The notes beneath the pieces were generated by a model. That model saw only the letters and a program-made list of their open reading frames with translations. It made no database searches and was not told where the DNA came from. The position numbers were made by a program, and so were the translations under genes. This document shows, piece by piece, positions 1 to 8,842 of a stretch of DNA of 41,436 nt. This DNA comes from CAYOCE01 sp964402405 (lineage in GTDB: Bacteria; Pseudomonadota; Alphaproteobacteria; UBA7879): contig CAYOCE010000005.1 in the NCBI GenBank assembly GCA_964402405.1, forward strand, positions 1 to 41,436, given 5' to 3'. Numbering within the stretch: position 1 is the stretch's first letter; each line of letters starts with the position of its first letter.

Positions 1-83
1 TATACCCTCAATTATGCCGAATTAGATAACTTGGGAATAGGGGCAGATCAACCGGATCAAAGTGACCACATCTAAGATAGAGC

Positions 84-140
84 ATAGACTATCTCTCATT
101 AGAGGCGATGGAGAGAAATGACCTTTTAGGTTGCTCCGAT
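84..140. repeat. Diverged element shared with the right end of the window
   Basis: The stretch beginning ATAGACTATCTCTCAT and ending GCTCCG aligns, with substitutions and small gaps, to 41311-41366. Both copies follow a TGACCACAT motif (63-71 here; several copies at 41169-41263). Both place CTCTC and GAGA blocks about 15-20 nt apart, which could pair. Function unknown; it could be a structured RNA, a control region or a degenerate mobile repeat. Confidence 0.45.
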
Positions 141-150
141 GTCAATCGAG

Positions 151-360
151 GTCCATGGAACGCTAACGCGGGCGAGGCTTTGATTGTAACGCTCGCACCT
201 GGATCCCGACTTTCGTCGGGATGATCTGAAAGGGAGCGAAATATTTCGTGGTCAATTGCATCAGAGCCTTTATTCCTATTATGGACCACCCCGACGAAAG
301 TCGGGGTCCAGGTGCATTTAGATCCTCAAGGCCTCGCCCGCGTTAGCGTTCCATGGACCG
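151..360. repeat. Inverted pair of palindromic elements
   Basis: Two arms of about 75 bp (roughly 151-225 and 284-358) are near reverse complements. Each contains a terminal hairpin (205-220, CCCGAC/GTCGGG around TTTC; 289-306, CCCCGAC/GTCGGGG around GAAA) and an outer block that reads GGTCCATGGAACGCTAACGC or its complement. The same hairpin and the same outer block recur at 10785-10917 and 27650-27749. The 66-codon open frame across this region is a by-product of the repeat. Apart from bases 84-140 (listed separately) nothing else was recognised in positions 1-393. Confidence 0.8.
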
Positions 361-393
361 ATTTACATCGGGGGGTGTGTTAGCCCTAGGCTT

Positions 394-1416
394 TTATCCA
401 TGAAAAGCTTCTTGCAAAAGAAGGAATATATTTAAGATGGTATGGCGGGTGTCTAGGTTAATCAACTTTTGGGAACGCAGCAGTTCGGTGATTTTCTTTT
501 GAGCTGTTAGTAAAGGGTAGCTATAATCCATAGGCAGCAACGCCTTTAAAGGGTGCAGCTGAGGAATTTGCAGGAAAGCATCCTCTCGGGTGGTATCCCT
601 CAGGATCAGTTGTTGAATCACCCACAACAACATATCATAAAAATAATTCTGGGCCTCTGGGTCCAATTTATCCACCTGCTTCGCCAACGCGTGTGCTCCT
701 GTTAGATGGGAGGGAGAGGATAAAATATCCGAAAAGGCACTCACTATCAGTTCCAGTAATTTTTCTCCCTGGTAGAGAGTCGTTTCATGGATCCGACCGG
801 GGCGACCTTGGGCAAAGGCCTGGAGGAGGGGGCTGGGGGGCTCCTCAAATATGGTTCCCAAATCTGCCTCTGATAAGACGTCAAATTTCAATGGGCAACA
901 TCTGGATTTAATTGTGTCTAGTAGGGCTGTGGGTTTATGGGAAATCAGGAAAAATACAACGCCGGGGGAAGGTTCTTCCAGGACTTTCAGTAGAGCATTA
1001 CTCGCATTGGTATTCATGGCATCAGCGGGGTCAATAATAATGACTTTCCATTTACCACAGGCAGGGGTGGATCTGACAAAACTCTCTATTTTACGGATTT
1101 GGTCGACCACAATATTTTTTTGGGTGGAATCTTCATCGCCTCCCCCGGGCGTGATTAATAGAAAATCCGGATGGCTGCCGGATTGCATTTTACGAAAGGT
1201 GGAATCCTCCCGGGAAATAGTACGAAAATCAGGTGGCGTGGAGGAGTTTGGTTGCAATAAAAACCAGGCAGCATGATAGGCAAATAGCCCCTTGCCGATT
1301 CCCTGGGGTCCTGTTAATAACCACCCATGGGGGAGGGTATTTTTCTGATATCTGGATAAGAAAATCCCTAAGGGGTCCACATGGCCGATTAGGGATTGGG
1401 TTGTGTTACTTGTCAT
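394..1416 (-). CDS. holB: DNA polymerase III subunit delta' (clamp-loader ATPase-like)
   Basis: 340 aa. Delta' is a fixed subunit of the clamp loader that opens the beta sliding clamp and places it on primed DNA at the replication fork. Seen here: a P-loop GPQGIGKG at residues 36-43, a Walker-B-like strand IIIDPADAM at 126-134, the highly conserved NALLKVLEEP at 140-149, and the SRC motif at 171-173 that supplies the arginine-finger/sensor region. The four-cysteine zinc module of the E. coli protein is not evident, as in many alphaproteobacterial homologues. The start is the ATG at 1416. The gene stands alone: no tmk lies upstream in the window, and repeat DNA flanks it on both sides. Confidence 0.9.
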   Translation of the reverse strand: MTSNTTQSLIGHVDPLGIFLSRYQKNTLPHGWLLTGPQGIGKGLFAYHAAWFLLQPNSSTPPDFRTISREDSTFRKMQSGSHPDFLLITPGGGDEDSTQKNIVVDQIRKIESFVRSTPACGKWKVIIIDPADAMNTNASNALLKVLEEPSPGVVFFLISHKPTALLDTIKSRCCPLKFDVLSEADLGTIFEEPPSPLLQAFAQGRPGRIHETTLYQGEKLLELIVSAFSDILSSPSHLTGAHALAKQVDKLDPEAQNYFYDMLLWVIQQLILRDTTREDAFLQIPQLHPLKALLPMDYSYPLLTAQKKITELLRSQKLINLDTRHTILNIFLLLQEAFHG

Positions 1417-1441
1417 TGTTTAGTTCACCGTTAAAAAGGTT

Positions 1442-1633
1442 GTCATCCCGGCCCGTGAGCTTTAGTTCTCTCTCGCCGTCATAAAGAAAAAGAAAAATAA
1501 AGTGAGGACTCCCGGCTACGCCAAAGGCTTCGCCGTGGCGAGACGTCCTCCCATAATCCCTGGGTCCCGGATCTCGCTCGCTTCGCTCACGGTCCGGGAT
1601 GACGGCGTTGGGCCGCTTGCGATCCGGGATGAC
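1442..1633. repeat. Composite palindromic element with nested hairpin
   Basis: Bounded by GTCATCCCGG on the left and CCGGGATGAC on the right (ends at 1603 and again at 1633), so the whole unit is an inverted repeat. An inner hairpin GAGGAC/GTCCTC (1505-1510 and 1544-1549) is split by a 32-base insert at 1511-1542 that starts CCCGGCTACG and ends GCCGTGGCGAG. The uninterrupted version of the inner hairpin is present at 16155-16170. A further palindrome (CCCGGATC ... GGTCCGGG) lies at 1566-1599. No gene is present in this spacer. Confidence 0.75.
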
Positions 1634-1652
1634 AACACGAGTATCATTGAGT

Positions 1653-3704
1653 TTACGTTACAATATTTAATTTGGGATCTTTTTCTAAAATCTTTAGGGA
1701 AGATCCTTTGAAATCCCCGTCTGTGGGTTCGACTTGTCCCCCCAGAATTTCTCCTAAGAAAGCCTCTGCAACCGCAAAGAAGGACAGGCGATTTTCAGGT
1801 CTGATAAACCCATGCCCTTCGTCAGCGTATAGAACATAGGTCACCGGGATTCCCTTTTCTTTCATGACCTTGACGATTTGATCTGATTCAGCTTGTTTGA
1901 CCCGGGGGTCATTGGCGCCTTGCCCAATCAACAACGGTTTTTTGATGTTATCAACATGGGTTAGGGGAGATCTTGATTTCAGGAATGCCTGGCCTTCAGC
2001 AGTATCAATATTGCCCACCCGTTTTTTGAACATGTTCATCAAGGGCTTCCAGTAAGGAGGCATAGATTTAATAAGGATTTCTAAATTAGAGACGCCCACA
2101 ATATCAATGCCGCCCGCGAATACATCTGGAGTCATGGTGAGACCTGCGAGGACCGCATACCCCCCATAGCTGCCCCCCATGATGACAATCTTATCCGCAA
2201 TCGCTATTTTTTCTTGGATGGCCCAGTTAACAGCATCTGTCAAATCGTCCTGCATCTTGGCGCCCCACTCTAAGTTGCCTGCATTTAGGAAACTTTTTCC
2301 CAACCCCGTGGAACCTCGATAATTGACACTTAGAACCGCATATCCTCGGTTGGCGAGCCACTGATGGACCTTGTCACAGGCCCATTCATCCCGTGCCCAA
2401 GGGCCACCATGGACATACAGAACCATGGGAACGGGACGGGCTGCTTTACCAGATCCTGTAGGATCAACCGACTTTGGCAGAGTATAATAAGCCACCATAT
2501 CCAACCCATCCCGGGACTTAATGACGGCAGAGTGCATTTTTTGCAAGGAGACTGCTGCTAGATCTTTGCTGGTGGTGAACAGAAAGCGATGCTGCTTGGT
2601 CGTTCGATCATAGATATAATAGTCTGTAGGATGGTCACTTTGCCGATCTCCAATCAACCAAGTTTGACCATCCAATGTATCAGAAACAAATAGGATATCT
2701 CCCTTTATGAATGATTGTAAGATTTTAATATCTTCAGAAACACGGGGATCAATGTAGATTGTTTCGCGACGTTGATAGTTAATAGTAGCAGCAAAAGGAG
2801 TATTTGTTTTTGAGGCAATCCAAGCATCTTGAACATCAGACTTGGAGCTTTCTGCCAAAATTTTCTTTTCTCCTATTTTAACATTTTCTTGCACCAGGGC
2901 TGCTGTGTCGCGACCGCGGCTATCTATCCAATACAAGTATTCTCCGTCATTGGAATATCCCAAGGGAATTGTTGTGGCGGCATCATCCAATCCGATGGTT
3001 GCAAAAACTTTCCCTTTATTTTTGGGGTCCAAATATTCAAAGCTGACGCCCCCATCATCCAATTGTTTTACACCAATTCTAGGTTGATATTTTTCATCAA
3101 AAATAACCCCGTTTCCGTCAACACCCATGAACCCATCATTTTTTAGAATCAATTTTCTTTTGCCGGTCTTGATATTCAGGCGATAGTAATCAGGAAGCTG
3201 GGGATTGCGATCATTAAGACCAATGATAATTTCATCGGGAAAATTAGGGCTGACGTTCACTAAAGTCGTTTGTACTTTTTTCAGGGGGGTTAAATTTTTG
3301 ATGTCCCCTGTCCCCACATTCACAGAAAATACATTCCAGTTTTCATCCCCATTGTCATCCTGAACATACAGAATATGCTGGTTATCATATGCCCAGAAAT
3401 AATCCCGAATGCCGCGCTTTTTATCCTGGGTGATGGGACGAGCTTCTGCTTTTTCAGTTTCTTCAACCCATATATTCAGGACGCCATCCAGGGGGGCAAC
3501 ATAACTAATATATTTGCCATCAGGACTAATTTTGGGATTAGCTTTATCTGGGTTCCCGAAAAGGATATCCCGGGAAATCAAAGGGGAAATCAAAGGCGTG
3601 TTTTCTGTCACTTTATTCCCCCGTTGATGATTGATGAACATATACAGGGCAACGCTTAGGAGGGTGCCGATTAGGACCAACATAAAAATCTTGCCTTTAT
3701 CCAT
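1653..3704 (-). CDS. S9-family serine peptidase (prolyl oligopeptidase/dipeptidyl aminopeptidase type), membrane-anchored
   Basis: 683 aa from the ATG at 3704, chosen because AAGGAG (3711-3716) lies 6 nt upstream; a longer frame from 3734 lacks a ribosome site. Residues about 7-25 form one hydrophobic segment, so this is an uncleaved signal anchor or signal peptide with the enzyme outside the cytoplasm. Residues about 45-400 look like the WD/beta-propeller domain of the family. The C-terminal alpha/beta-hydrolase carries the catalytic triad: Ser512 in GGSYGG, Asp599 in GANDPRV and His631 in DEGHGF. The family cleaves short peptides, often after proline. The gene is monocistronic. The exact substrate cannot be told from sequence. 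Confidence 0.9.
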   Translation of the reverse strand: MDKGKIFMLVLIGTLLSVALYMFINHQRGNKVTENTPLISPLISRDILFGNPDKANPKISPDGKYISYVAPLDGVLNIWVEETEKAEARPITQDKKRGIRDYFWAYDNQHILYVQDDNGDENWNVFSVNVGTGDIKNLTPLKKVQTTLVNVSPNFPDEIIIGLNDRNPQLPDYYRLNIKTGKRKLILKNDGFMGVDGNGVIFDEKYQPRIGVKQLDDGGVSFEYLDPKNKGKVFATIGLDDAATTIPLGYSNDGEYLYWIDSRGRDTAALVQENVKIGEKKILAESSKSDVQDAWIASKTNTPFAATINYQRRETIYIDPRVSEDIKILQSFIKGDILFVSDTLDGQTWLIGDRQSDHPTDYYIYDRTTKQHRFLFTTSKDLAAVSLQKMHSAVIKSRDGLDMVAYYTLPKSVDPTGSGKAARPVPMVLYVHGGPWARDEWACDKVHQWLANRGYAVLSVNYRGSTGLGKSFLNAGNLEWGAKMQDDLTDAVNWAIQEKIAIADKIVIMGGSYGGYAVLAGLTMTPDVFAGGIDIVGVSNLEILIKSMPPYWKPLMNMFKKRVGNIDTAEGQAFLKSRSPLTHVDNIKKPLLIGQGANDPRVKQAESDQIVKVMKEKGIPVTYVLYADEGHGFIRPENRLSFFAVAEAFLGEILGGQVEPTDGDFKGSSLKILEKDPKLNIVT

Positions 3705-3885
3705 TTTACTCTCCTTTAAATTCTTTGCGAACAATAAGCCAGATCATAAGAGAAAGAGAGGAATTAAATCAAGGAAAAAACCTAATGCTCTCCTTAACAA
3801 AGCTGTTTAACAATCACAAATATCCGGCAAATATGGTAGTCCATTCCATTTTTGCCGAGAAACGGATGAAACCCTTTAAAAACAA

Positions 3886-5025
3886 TCACTTAGAGTCTAT
3901 CTGCTTATAAAAATGATGGTACATGTTAATAACATGTTTTAAAGAAAAGGCGTCAAAGGCTCGGGTTCTGGCTATTTTTCCATACTGATCTCGCAGGGCT
4001 TTATCTGTTGCTAACTTCAAAAGAACCTCTCCTAAGCTTTGAGGATCTTTAGGGGGAACGATGATTCCCGAGACTTGGTCTTGGATCGCCTCAGAATTAC
4101 CGCCCACGTTGGTTGCAACAATTCCCAAACCTGCTGCCATCATTTCCAAAAGCGCATTGGAAAACCCTTCCTGATGGGAGCATAAAATACCCACATCTGA
4201 CATGAATAATAGAGGGACCACATCCTGGCGCTGGCCCAGCCATTTGATGTGATCGGCAATCCCCAGGTCTTGGGCCTTTGCCTTTAGCATCTCTAAAATA
4301 TGTTCATCCCGCCCTATGGACAATAGCACCCAATTGGCAGGAAGCTTGGGGGCAATTTTACCAAGAGCCTCCAATAAATCCATGTGTCCTTTGTAAGGAA
4401 TCAAATTGGCGACGCTCACGAATACCACATCATTTGACCCTATATGGAACTCCTTCCGTAAGGTTGTTTTTTCAGGAACATTTTGAAAATGATTCAGGTT
4501 AAGGCCATTATAAATAAGCTTTAATTTGGTTGGAGAAACGCCTTCTTCTTGCATCAATTGATTTAAGACTGCCTGACTATTTCCTAAAATATAATCAACG
4601 CGCTTATGAAAAAACCTCTCAAGGGTCGCAAGACCAAAATAGTTTTTCTGATAGTTATTAAGGGACCGTCGGCTCATGACCAGAGGGCACTTAAGACGCG
4701 TAAGAACGGCAGCACACATTCCCATCAAATAAGATTCCGGTAGAAAAAAGTGCGTAGTAGATTTGCGATCTTTTAAAAAAAACCAGCATAGTCGAAAAAA
4801 TCCACAAATTACCCTTAAAAACCTAGGTAATTTTGTCATCCATACAGGGGGAAAATTAAGGGTAATTCTGGGATGATCTAAAAGAGGTGCTAGATCCGCC
4901 CCTGGATTTATTGTGATGACTTGTATCTGCCATCCTAGGTCTGCCAAAGCTGGTAGAATATGGGTTAAGTGTCGTTCAGCTCCTCCAACTCCCAGATTAC
5001 TTATGATGATCCTTAGCTGTTTCAA
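3886..5025 (-). CDS. GT4-family glycosyltransferase (GT-B fold)
   Basis: 379 aa. The N-terminal GT-B half starts with NLGVGGAERH, typical of GT4 enzymes acting on lipid-linked or surface glycans. The C-terminal half has the EX7E nucleotide-sugar motif at Glu286-Glu294 (EGFSNALLE) followed by GLGIVATNVGGNSE. The start codon is TTG at 5025, overlapping the rlmE stop as TTGA. GGAG lies 8 nt upstream inside rlmE, so translation is probably coupled. The likely role is transfer of a sugar from a nucleotide donor in envelope polysaccharide synthesis; donor and acceptor are not predictable. The pairing with an rRNA methyltransferase looks accidental rather than functional. Confidence 0.88.
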   Translation of the reverse strand: MKQLRIIISNLGVGGAERHLTHILPALADLGWQIQVITINPGADLAPLLDHPRITLNFPPVWMTKLPRFLRVICGFFRLCWFFLKDRKSTTHFFLPESYLMGMCAAVLTRLKCPLVMSRRSLNNYQKNYFGLATLERFFHKRVDYILGNSQAVLNQLMQEEGVSPTKLKLIYNGLNLNHFQNVPEKTTLRKEFHIGSNDVVFVSVANLIPYKGHMDLLEALGKIAPKLPANWVLLSIGRDEHILEMLKAKAQDLGIADHIKWLGQRQDVVPLLFMSDVGILCSHQEGFSNALLEMMAAGLGIVATNVGGNSEAIQDQVSGIIVPPKDPQSLGEVLLKLATDKALRDQYGKIARTRAFDAFSLKHVINMYHHFYKQIDSK

Positions 5026-5729
5026 CTGGATGTCTCCGGCTTTCCTTTAAACCCTGTTGCGACCACATACATTTCTGATGAGTCTTTACGGCTGGCGGGT
5101 GGTTTGATGTGGCGCACCGTTTTAAAAAGTGTTTTCATTTTAGCAAGCAAGGTGCCTTCGGTCCCCCCCTGAAAAACCTTGGCAATAAAGGTCCCACCAG
5201 GGGCTAATGTTTCGAGGGCAAATTCAAAGGCAGCCTCCACAATAGCAATAATTTGCAAATGGTCCGTTGCCTTGTGTCCAATTGTTGAAGGCGCCATGTC
5301 GCTTAGAACCGCATGCACAGGCCCTGAAATATGTTGTTTTAGCACATCCAAAGTTTCAGAGTCCGTAAAGTCTCCTTTCAAAATGGTAGCCCCTGCAATG
5401 GCATCCATGGGGAGAATATCAAGGGCAATAATTTTACCTCCCTTTTCCAACTCTGGTTTGATGATCCCCACTAATACTTCAGTCCATCCCCCCGGGGCAG
5501 CCCCTAAATCAATGACTTGGGTGTGGGGTTTTAAGAATTTCAGTTTTTCATTAAGTTCTATTAGTTTGAACGCCGCTCGAGATCGATACCCTTGACGCTT
5601 TGCCTCCTGTACATAAGGATCATTCAGTTGCCTGGTTAACCATTGTTGGGAGGAAATGCTCATCCCTTTTTTCTTCTTAACAACTTGGGTCAGTCCACGG
5701 CTTTCTGTGGGTGGTTTTTTCTTGGTCAT
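5022..5729 (-). CDS. rlmE: 23S rRNA (uridine-2'-O-)-methyltransferase RlmE
   Basis: 235 aa. RlmE (FtsJ/RrmJ) uses S-adenosylmethionine to methylate the 2'-O of U2552 in the A-loop of 23S rRNA, a late step of 50S assembly. The SAM-binding loop LGAAPGG is at 75-81. The catalytic K-D-K-E tetrad of this family can be placed at Lys55 (AAFKL), Asp144 (LSDMAPS), Lys184 (FIAKVFQGG) and Glu219 (SSEMYVVATG). A lysine-rich N-terminal extension of about 25 residues is typical of alphaproteobacterial members. First gene of a two-gene unit with the downstream glycosyltransferase. A palindromic element occupies the upstream spacer. Confidence 0.95.
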   Translation of the reverse strand: MTKKKPPTESRGLTQVVKKKKGMSISSQQWLTRQLNDPYVQEAKRQGYRSRAAFKLIELNEKLKFLKPHTQVIDLGAAPGGWTEVLVGIIKPELEKGGKIIALDILPMDAIAGATILKGDFTDSETLDVLKQHISGPVHAVLSDMAPSTIGHKATDHLQIIAIVEAAFEFALETLAPGGTFIAKVFQGGTEGTLLAKMKTLFKTVRHIKPPASRKDSSEMYVVATGFKGKPETSS

Positions 5730-5785
5730 GTTATTTGGTTTCTATAAGAGTGTTGGTTGATAGTGCCAGTTATCTCTACTTCTTA

Positions 5786-5869
5786 GACCACCCCGATGAA
5801 AATCGGGGTCCAAGTGCCTTTAATAGTGCTCTGGAGCTCTTGGATCCCGGCTTTCGCCGGGATGGTTCG
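5786..5869. repeat. Palindromic element, about 84 bp
   Basis: Starts GACCACCCC and ends GGGATGGTTCG. The left hairpin is CCCCGAT/ATCGGGG around GAAA, the right hairpin CCCGGC/GCCGGG around TTTC. It is almost identical to 34478-34561 except that the two arms carry exchanged stem pairs (GAT/ATC on one side, GGC/GCC on the other). It sits between the ppiD stop and the rlmE start and may act as a bidirectional transcription barrier; no T-run follows. Confidence 0.85.
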
Positions 5870-5900
5870 AAATTTTATTAAAGAAGGGAAGGTCGCTGTA

Positions 5901-7811
5901 CTACCCCTGAGCCCCACCATTGTTCAATTGATCCAATTGTTCCTGATAGATCGTAAAATTAAACTTATCTTTCAGCGCATTGATAAATTGCTGAGACATT
6001 CCGCCTACCAAAGACTGCTCAATTGATTCCTTAATTTTTTTATAAAACCGGGGGTCGCTCTTTGGATCTACATCCTTCGTGGCATCTACCCGCACGACCA
6101 CGGCTGCATTTTCTTCTGACCCAGCAAGGGCATTCCCCTTAGGGGTGCCAAAGGCATCAATCAATGTTTTCAGCAAGCTGTTTTCCTTGATCTCCATTCC
6201 TTTTGATCTAGGCGCGTCAGAAGCGTGTGTCACCATTATCTCAAATCGGTCTGAAAGAGAAATGGACCTCACTTCATACCCTTTAAGATCGACGCTCTTT
6301 TTCTGATTAATTGCGTCCTGGAGGTCTTTTGCTTTTTTGAGGGCGGCCTCTTTCTTAGAGACGGTTGCTAATTTCTTAGTAATCAGAGGTTTTGCGTCCT
6401 CAAACGATTTTGTAACAGCCGGTTTAATGCCTTTTGTGCGCACCATATAACTAACCGTCCCACCTTCCATATCAATCCGAGGACTTTCTGTATCCACAGA
6501 TGTATCAAAGCCAGTCTTAATTATTTCAAGAGAAACTCCCTTGGGAAGATCCTTTGAGGCAAGAGAAGTCCCATGTATATTCACATTTTCGATATGTTTA
6601 ACCTTTAAACCATTCGAAGGTGTTCCAAATTGTTTTTCGATTTCACTGAGAGTAGCGCCCCCAGCAATTTGATCATCCACGGTTCTCAAAAAGTCACTTA
6701 TTTGTTTTGCGCTATTCTCGTCTCTGATTTTAGAGGCAATTTCTTCATGTACGGCAGCCAAAGGTTTTGTATGGGCTGCAGCTATATTTTCAACCGCCAC
6801 CACATAATAGCTGTCCCCTATCTTAATGGGTTCAGATACATCGCCCTTTTTCAAGGAAAATGCAGCCTTTTGAACAGCTGGCTCTAACTTGGAGGCAGCC
6901 ATTTCTTTGGTTATCAATCCCAAATCTACCCATCCTTTGAATTTGTTCTTAACACCATTATTCTTGAAGCTTGTGGCAGTTGCTTTGTCTTCCCGAGAAA
7001 TAATTCTGAGGTGCCGTTTTTCTGGAACCCCATATTCCTTGATATTTTTCTGATAAATATCTTTTACTTCACGTTCATCAACGGGCATGCCCTTTTGCAA
7101 TTGTGATTCATCAAAGACAAGAACATCAAATGTACGATATTCGGGTGTTGTAAACTCATCTTGATGGTTTTGATAATAGGTTTTCATATCCTCCTCTTTA
7201 GGGGAGGGGGCATCCTTAATGGTATCAAAAGGAATGCGAATTACGGTAAAAGCCCGTTTTTCCAATTGTTTTTTTGTAATCTGATCCAGCAAGATTTTAG
7301 GCATCGAAATCCCCTGACCCAAAGGCGCCACCAGCTGCATTTCAAGAAGCGAGCTTGCAATCATTTCTTTTAACTTGGCCTCCGACATGCCCCGTGAGCT
7401 GAGGAAATTCTTGAACAGCTGAGGATCAAATTTTCCTTTTTCATTGTGAAACAAAGCTTCAGATTTGATGCTGCGCTCCAAGGAACTTTGGTCCACTGTT
7501 AGTTTTAGATCTTGAATTTCCAATCCCATGGCTGCACTTGCCACCTGATTATCCAACATTGTTTTTGCAATTCCCATGGATAGGGCTTCTGCCATGGTGA
7601 TCTTTAGCTTGTTCTGCATCAGGGTGCTCTCGATCGCTTTTACCAAGGCATGCTGCGTAATATCAACGGTTCCAATCCGAGCAACAGGGGTCCCTTGTCC
7701 TCTGTTTTGAACTAAATTGCTAACCCCCCAAGGAACAAAGCTGAGGATAATTAAACCAAGGATTGCCTTAACAAAATAGGTGGATCCTTTAGAGCGCAAG
7801 AATTTTATCAT
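5901..7811 (-). CDS. ppiD: Periplasmic folding chaperone / peptidyl-prolyl isomerase, PpiD (SurA-N/parvulin) family
   Basis: 636 aa, the usual PpiD length. One N-terminal transmembrane helix (about 12-30, KAILGLIILSFVPWGVSNLV) anchors it in the inner membrane with the rest in the periplasm. A SurA-N-like helical region follows (about 35-240). A parvulin-type domain spans about 255-370, containing GWVDLGLI and the FSLKKGDVSEPI...YYVVAV pattern. PpiD assists folding of proteins emerging from the Sec translocon. Its divergent placement next to tpiA is an arrangement known in alphaproteobacteria. The ATG at 7811 is preceded by AGAGGA. Confidence 0.9.
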   Translation of the reverse strand: MIKFLRSKGSTYFVKAILGLIILSFVPWGVSNLVQNRGQGTPVARIGTVDITQHALVKAIESTLMQNKLKITMAEALSMGIAKTMLDNQVASAAMGLEIQDLKLTVDQSSLERSIKSEALFHNEKGKFDPQLFKNFLSSRGMSEAKLKEMIASSLLEMQLVAPLGQGISMPKILLDQITKKQLEKRAFTVIRIPFDTIKDAPSPKEEDMKTYYQNHQDEFTTPEYRTFDVLVFDESQLQKGMPVDEREVKDIYQKNIKEYGVPEKRHLRIISREDKATATSFKNNGVKNKFKGWVDLGLITKEMAASKLEPAVQKAAFSLKKGDVSEPIKIGDSYYVVAVENIAAAHTKPLAAVHEEIASKIRDENSAKQISDFLRTVDDQIAGGATLSEIEKQFGTPSNGLKVKHIENVNIHGTSLASKDLPKGVSLEIIKTGFDTSVDTESPRIDMEGGTVSYMVRTKGIKPAVTKSFEDAKPLITKKLATVSKKEAALKKAKDLQDAINQKKSVDLKGYEVRSISLSDRFEIMVTHASDAPRSKGMEIKENSLLKTLIDAFGTPKGNALAGSEENAAVVVRVDATKDVDPKSDPRFYKKIKESIEQSLVGGMSQQFINALKDKFNFTIYQEQLDQLNNGGAQG

Positions 7812-7921
7812 TTTTCCTCTTTACTTTTTGTTAAATTCATGTATATCAATAATATGCTAACTGCATATAAAACTTAAAGCATATGAAATTTAACCATTAA
7901 CATAGTCTGAAACAACTTATT

Positions 7922-8665
7922 ATGGCAAGAAAAATCATCGTTGCAAATTGGAAAATGAACCTAGGTGGTAAGGATGGGGTTCTTTTCGCTCAAGCGCTAT
8001 TCAAGGAGCTTGAGTATCATGGCTTTGCGGGGGAAACTTCCCCTAAACAAATTATTTTATGTCCTCCTATTACGGTTGTGAATTCCCTTGTAAAATTATC
8101 TGCTAAAACGGGGATCTCCATAGGGGCACAAAATTGTGGGGCCAACTCTTGTGGACCTTTCACGGGAGAAATTGGTGCCACCATGATCAAGGATTGGGGG
8201 GCGGAATACGTGATTTTAGGGCACTCCGAAAGACGTACCCAGTTTCATGAAACCAATGAAGATATCTCTTTAAAGGTTCAACAGGCCGTAAGTGTGGGTC
8301 TAATTCCTATTTTATGTGTTGGAGAAACCTTAAAAGAAAAGGAACAGGGTAAAACGGAAGCTGTCATTGAAAAACAATTAAAAGAAGGATTAGCCTTGGT
8401 GAACAGATCAACTGTCATCATTGCTTATGAACCTGTTTGGGCAATTGGAACGGGCAAAACCCCATCACAGGACGATATTGAGAAAATTCATTCGTTGATT
8501 CATCAGCTACATCCTGATTGCCCCATTTTATATGGGGGATCTGTGAATGAGCGCAATGCGAGAGAAATTACAAGCTTGCCTCATGTAAATGGCGTGTTAG
8601 TGGGAAGTGCGTCTTTGAAGGCAACCACATTTATGAGTCTTTTAAAAAACATAGCTGATTGTTAG
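7922..8665 (+). CDS. tpiA: Triosephosphate isomerase
   Basis: 247 aa TIM-barrel enzyme interconverting glyceraldehyde-3-phosphate and dihydroxyacetone phosphate in cytosolic glycolysis and gluconeogenesis. All catalytic residues are visible: Lys11 in NWKMN, His101 in ILGHSERR and Glu170 in AYEPVWAIGTG. The phosphate-binding LYGGSVN motif is near residue 205. Full length and apparently intact, which says the lower glycolytic route is retained. No strong Shine-Dalgarno sequence precedes the ATG. dnaK follows in the same direction after 177 bp. Confidence 0.97.
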   Translation: MARKIIVANWKMNLGGKDGVLFAQALFKELEYHGFAGETSPKQIILCPPITVVNSLVKLSAKTGISIGAQNCGANSCGPFTGEIGATMIKDWGAEYVILGHSERRTQFHETNEDISLKVQQAVSVGLIPILCVGETLKEKEQGKTEAVIEKQLKEGLALVNRSTVIIAYEPVWAIGTGKTPSQDDIEKIHSLIHQLHPDCPILYGGSVNERNAREITSLPHVNGVLVGSASLKATTFMSLLKNIADC

Positions 8666-8698
8666 TTAAAGGCTCTTAAAAAAGATTCTCAATTTCCT

Positions 8699-8727
8699 CT
8701 TGAAGAATCTCATATTTTTCTTATATA
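8699..8727 (+). promoter_or_regulatory. Putative dnaK promoter (heat-shock-like)
   Basis: CTTGAA at 8699-8704, then CTTATATA at 8720-8727. The CTTGAA hexamer and spacing resemble sigma-32 type promoters of alphaproteobacteria; the same bases also fit a sigma-70 reading (TTGAAG, 16 nt, TATATA). It lies about 115 nt upstream of dnaK. A weak stem (AGATTCT 8683-8689, AGAATCT 8704-8710) overlaps it and could be the tpiA terminator. Confidence 0.4.
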
Positions 8728-8842
8728 GTACTATAAACTGGCCCGAAAAGGCATTTCGCTATAGTCGATTTTACAATGGTATTGCCTATAGAGAAGCTCC
8801 TTAGACGGTTTTCAAACCAACACTTAACAAAAGGATTATAAA

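Noticed and set aside
3725..3910. 61-codon plus-strand frame between the peptidase and the glycosyltransferase
   Set aside because: No ribosome site, no family features, and it overlaps the end of the glycosyltransferase gene.
8683..8710. Strong terminator after tpiA
   Set aside because: Only a 7-bp A/T-rich stem with a 14-nt loop that overlaps the likely dnaK promoter; mentioned but not listed separately.
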